A DNA stretch of 64,000 bases, from NCBI GenBank assembly GCA_947570265.1, contig CANOUR010000001.1, forward strand, positions 1-64,000, written 5' to 3'. The notes below the pieces were generated by a model. It did not search any database. It was not told where the DNA came from and saw only the letters and a program-made list of their open reading frames with translations. The translations under genes were made by a program, and so were the position numbers. Shown here piece after piece: positions 63,099 to 64,000 of the stretch; position 1 is the stretch's first letter; each line of letters opens with the position of its first letter. Source of the DNA: an uncultured Bacteroidales bacterium (GTDB lineage: Bacteria; Bacteroidota; Bacteroidia; Bacteroidales; Muribaculaceae).

Positions 63099-64000
63099 AT
63101 GGAAAACTTCTCATATTGCACCCCCACCCGCTACATTTTCGGGCACGATGCCGAAAGCCATGCCGGCGAGATGTCGTCACAGATGCTCGGAGAGAAAGTG
63201 CTGATCGTCTACGGAAAAGGCTCTGTAGTGCGCAGCGGGCTGCTCGACCGTGTAAAACACTCTCTTGACAACTCATCGGTCGGATGGGTGGAACTGGGCG
63301 GCATAGAGCCAAATCCTGTCGATGCTCCCGTGTATGAGGGCATAAATATTTGCCGGGACAACCATGTCACAGGCATCCTCGCAGTTGGCGGTGGCTCAGC
63401 AATCGACACCGCAAAGGCGATAGCTGCCGGTGTGCCTTACGATGGCGACTTCTGGGACTTTTGGGCAGGACGCGCTACTCTGGAGAAGGCTCTTCCTGTG
63501 GGAGTGGTGCTGACCATACCGGCCGCCGGTAGCGAGGGTTCGGGCAACTCCGTCATCACACGCATCGACGGCATGCGCAAGATAAGCCTGCGCACCGACA
63601 AAACTCTGCGACCGTTGTTCGCGCTGATGAATCCCGAGCTTACATTCACTCTCCCGCCTTACCAGACCGCCTGCGGCATCGCCGACATGATGGCTCACAT
63701 CATGGAGAGATATTTCTCCCCGACAACCGGAGTCGAGATCACCGACCGAGTGTCAGAAGGGGTTCTTACAGCGATCATGGAGGAAGCTCCGAAAGTGATG
63801 GCACAGCCCGACAACTACGACGCACGCGCCAACATCATGTGGAGCGGCACTCTGGCTCACAACGGCATCTGCGGCACCGGACGCAAGGAAGACTGGGTGT
63901 CGCACGCCATGGAGCATGAGATCAGTGCCGTCTATGGTGTCACTCACGGAGCAGGTCTCGCCGTGGTGTTTCCGGCATGGCTCACATTCATGGCAGCCCG
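63099..64000 (+). CDS. Iron-containing alcohol dehydrogenase, truncated by the window end
   Basis: ATG at 63099 opens a frame that continues past base 64000, so about 300 residues are visible. FGHDAESHAGEM near 15, GGGSAIDTAKAIAAG near 96 (NAD(P) loop), TIPAAGSEGSGNSVIT near 139 and the metal region QTACGIADMMAHIMERYF near 188, with later HAMEHEISAVYGVTHGAGLAVV, match type III (iron-dependent) butanol-dehydrogenase-like enzymes. It may reduce aldehydes to alcohols in fermentation. The gene starts 21 nt after GtrA and may be co-transcribed. Confidence 0.92.
   Translation, partial: MENFSYCTPTRYIFGHDAESHAGEMSSQMLGEKVLIVYGKGSVVRSGLLDRVKHSLDNSSVGWVELGGIEPNPVDAPVYEGINICRDNHVTGILAVGGGSAIDTAKAIAAGVPYDGDFWDFWAGRATLEKALPVGVVLTIPAAGSEGSGNSVITRIDGMRKISLRTDKTLRPLFALMNPELTFTLPPYQTACGIADMMAHIMERYFSPTTGVEITDRVSEGVLTAIMEEAPKVMAQPDNYDARANIMWSGTLAHNGICGTGRKEDWVSHAMEHEISAVYGVTHGAGLAVVFPAWLTFMAA

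Overview
The window looks like chromosome of a Bacteroidales bacterium, most likely Muribaculaceae (inference). Three things point there. The promoters carry the Bacteroidota -7 box TAnnTTTG and genes lack strong Shine-Dalgarno sites. The primary sigma factor is a short 286-residue RpoD without region 1.1. Several families are typical of the phylum: DUF4492-cydAB, DUF6249 beside an ECF sigma factor, DUF4105, TamB with a GHL10-type protein, and a long SecA with a C-terminal zinc motif. I see no prophage, transposase gene, CRISPR array or rRNA. Most of the window is housekeeping chromosome with short accessory stretches.

Layout. 0-9.4 kb, minus strand: the start of an unknown protein, a very large alpha-2-macroglobulin-like protein without the thioester motif, a ~196-bp inverted-repeat element, and two adjacent ECF sigma / membrane anti-sigma-like modules with a Spy-like periplasmic protein and a DUF6249 protein. 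9.5-12.6 kb, plus: DUF4492-cydA-cydB (cytochrome bd oxidase), closed by a strong terminator. 12.7-32.4 kb, plus: a long co-directional series of WG-repeat protein, mutL, DUF4105 protein, a degenerate alkaline-phosphatase-like protein, secA, priA, tamB, an uup-like ABC-F gene, a GHL10 glycosidase-like gene and a family 2 glycosyltransferase. Several junctions overlap by 4-28 nt, suggesting translational coupling.

32.4-35.1 kb, minus: a probable envelope operon of L,D-transpeptidase, GH24 lysozyme-like protein, unknown lipoprotein and maltose-type acetyltransferase. 35.2-36.7 kb: guaB. 37-39.8 kb, minus: a two-pore-helix-type cation channel with an unusual filter and a second ABC-F protein. 39.9-42.8 kb, plus: cardiolipin synthase and a secreted protein with a T9SS-like C-terminus. 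42.8-44.6 kb, minus: typA. 44.7-51.2 kb, plus: tsaD, cinA, a BASS-like transporter, a NatAB-type ABC pair and rpoD. 51.3-52.8 kb, minus: a third ECF sigma / anti-sigma-like module with a small secreted protein. 52.9-64 kb, plus: a small PAS protein, tRNA-Pro(GGG), a TPR protein, an MsbA-like exporter, tyrS, a NahK-like sugar kinase, pheS, a ClC channel/transporter, nth, a TRIC-family protein, a GtrA protein and an iron-dependent alcohol dehydrogenase that runs off the end.

The most notable observations are: an alkaline-phosphatase-fold protein in which every recognisable metal ligand appears lost; a MutL whose endonuclease motifs are degenerate; DUF4492 as a candidate small subunit of the bd oxidase; the inverted-repeat element at 6041-6236; a non-canonical channel filter; promoters placed so close to start codons that mutL, cls and the L,D-transpeptidase gene would be leaderless; and a recurrent GAG(C/T)GTGT...TTTAACAC motif in three intergenic regions.
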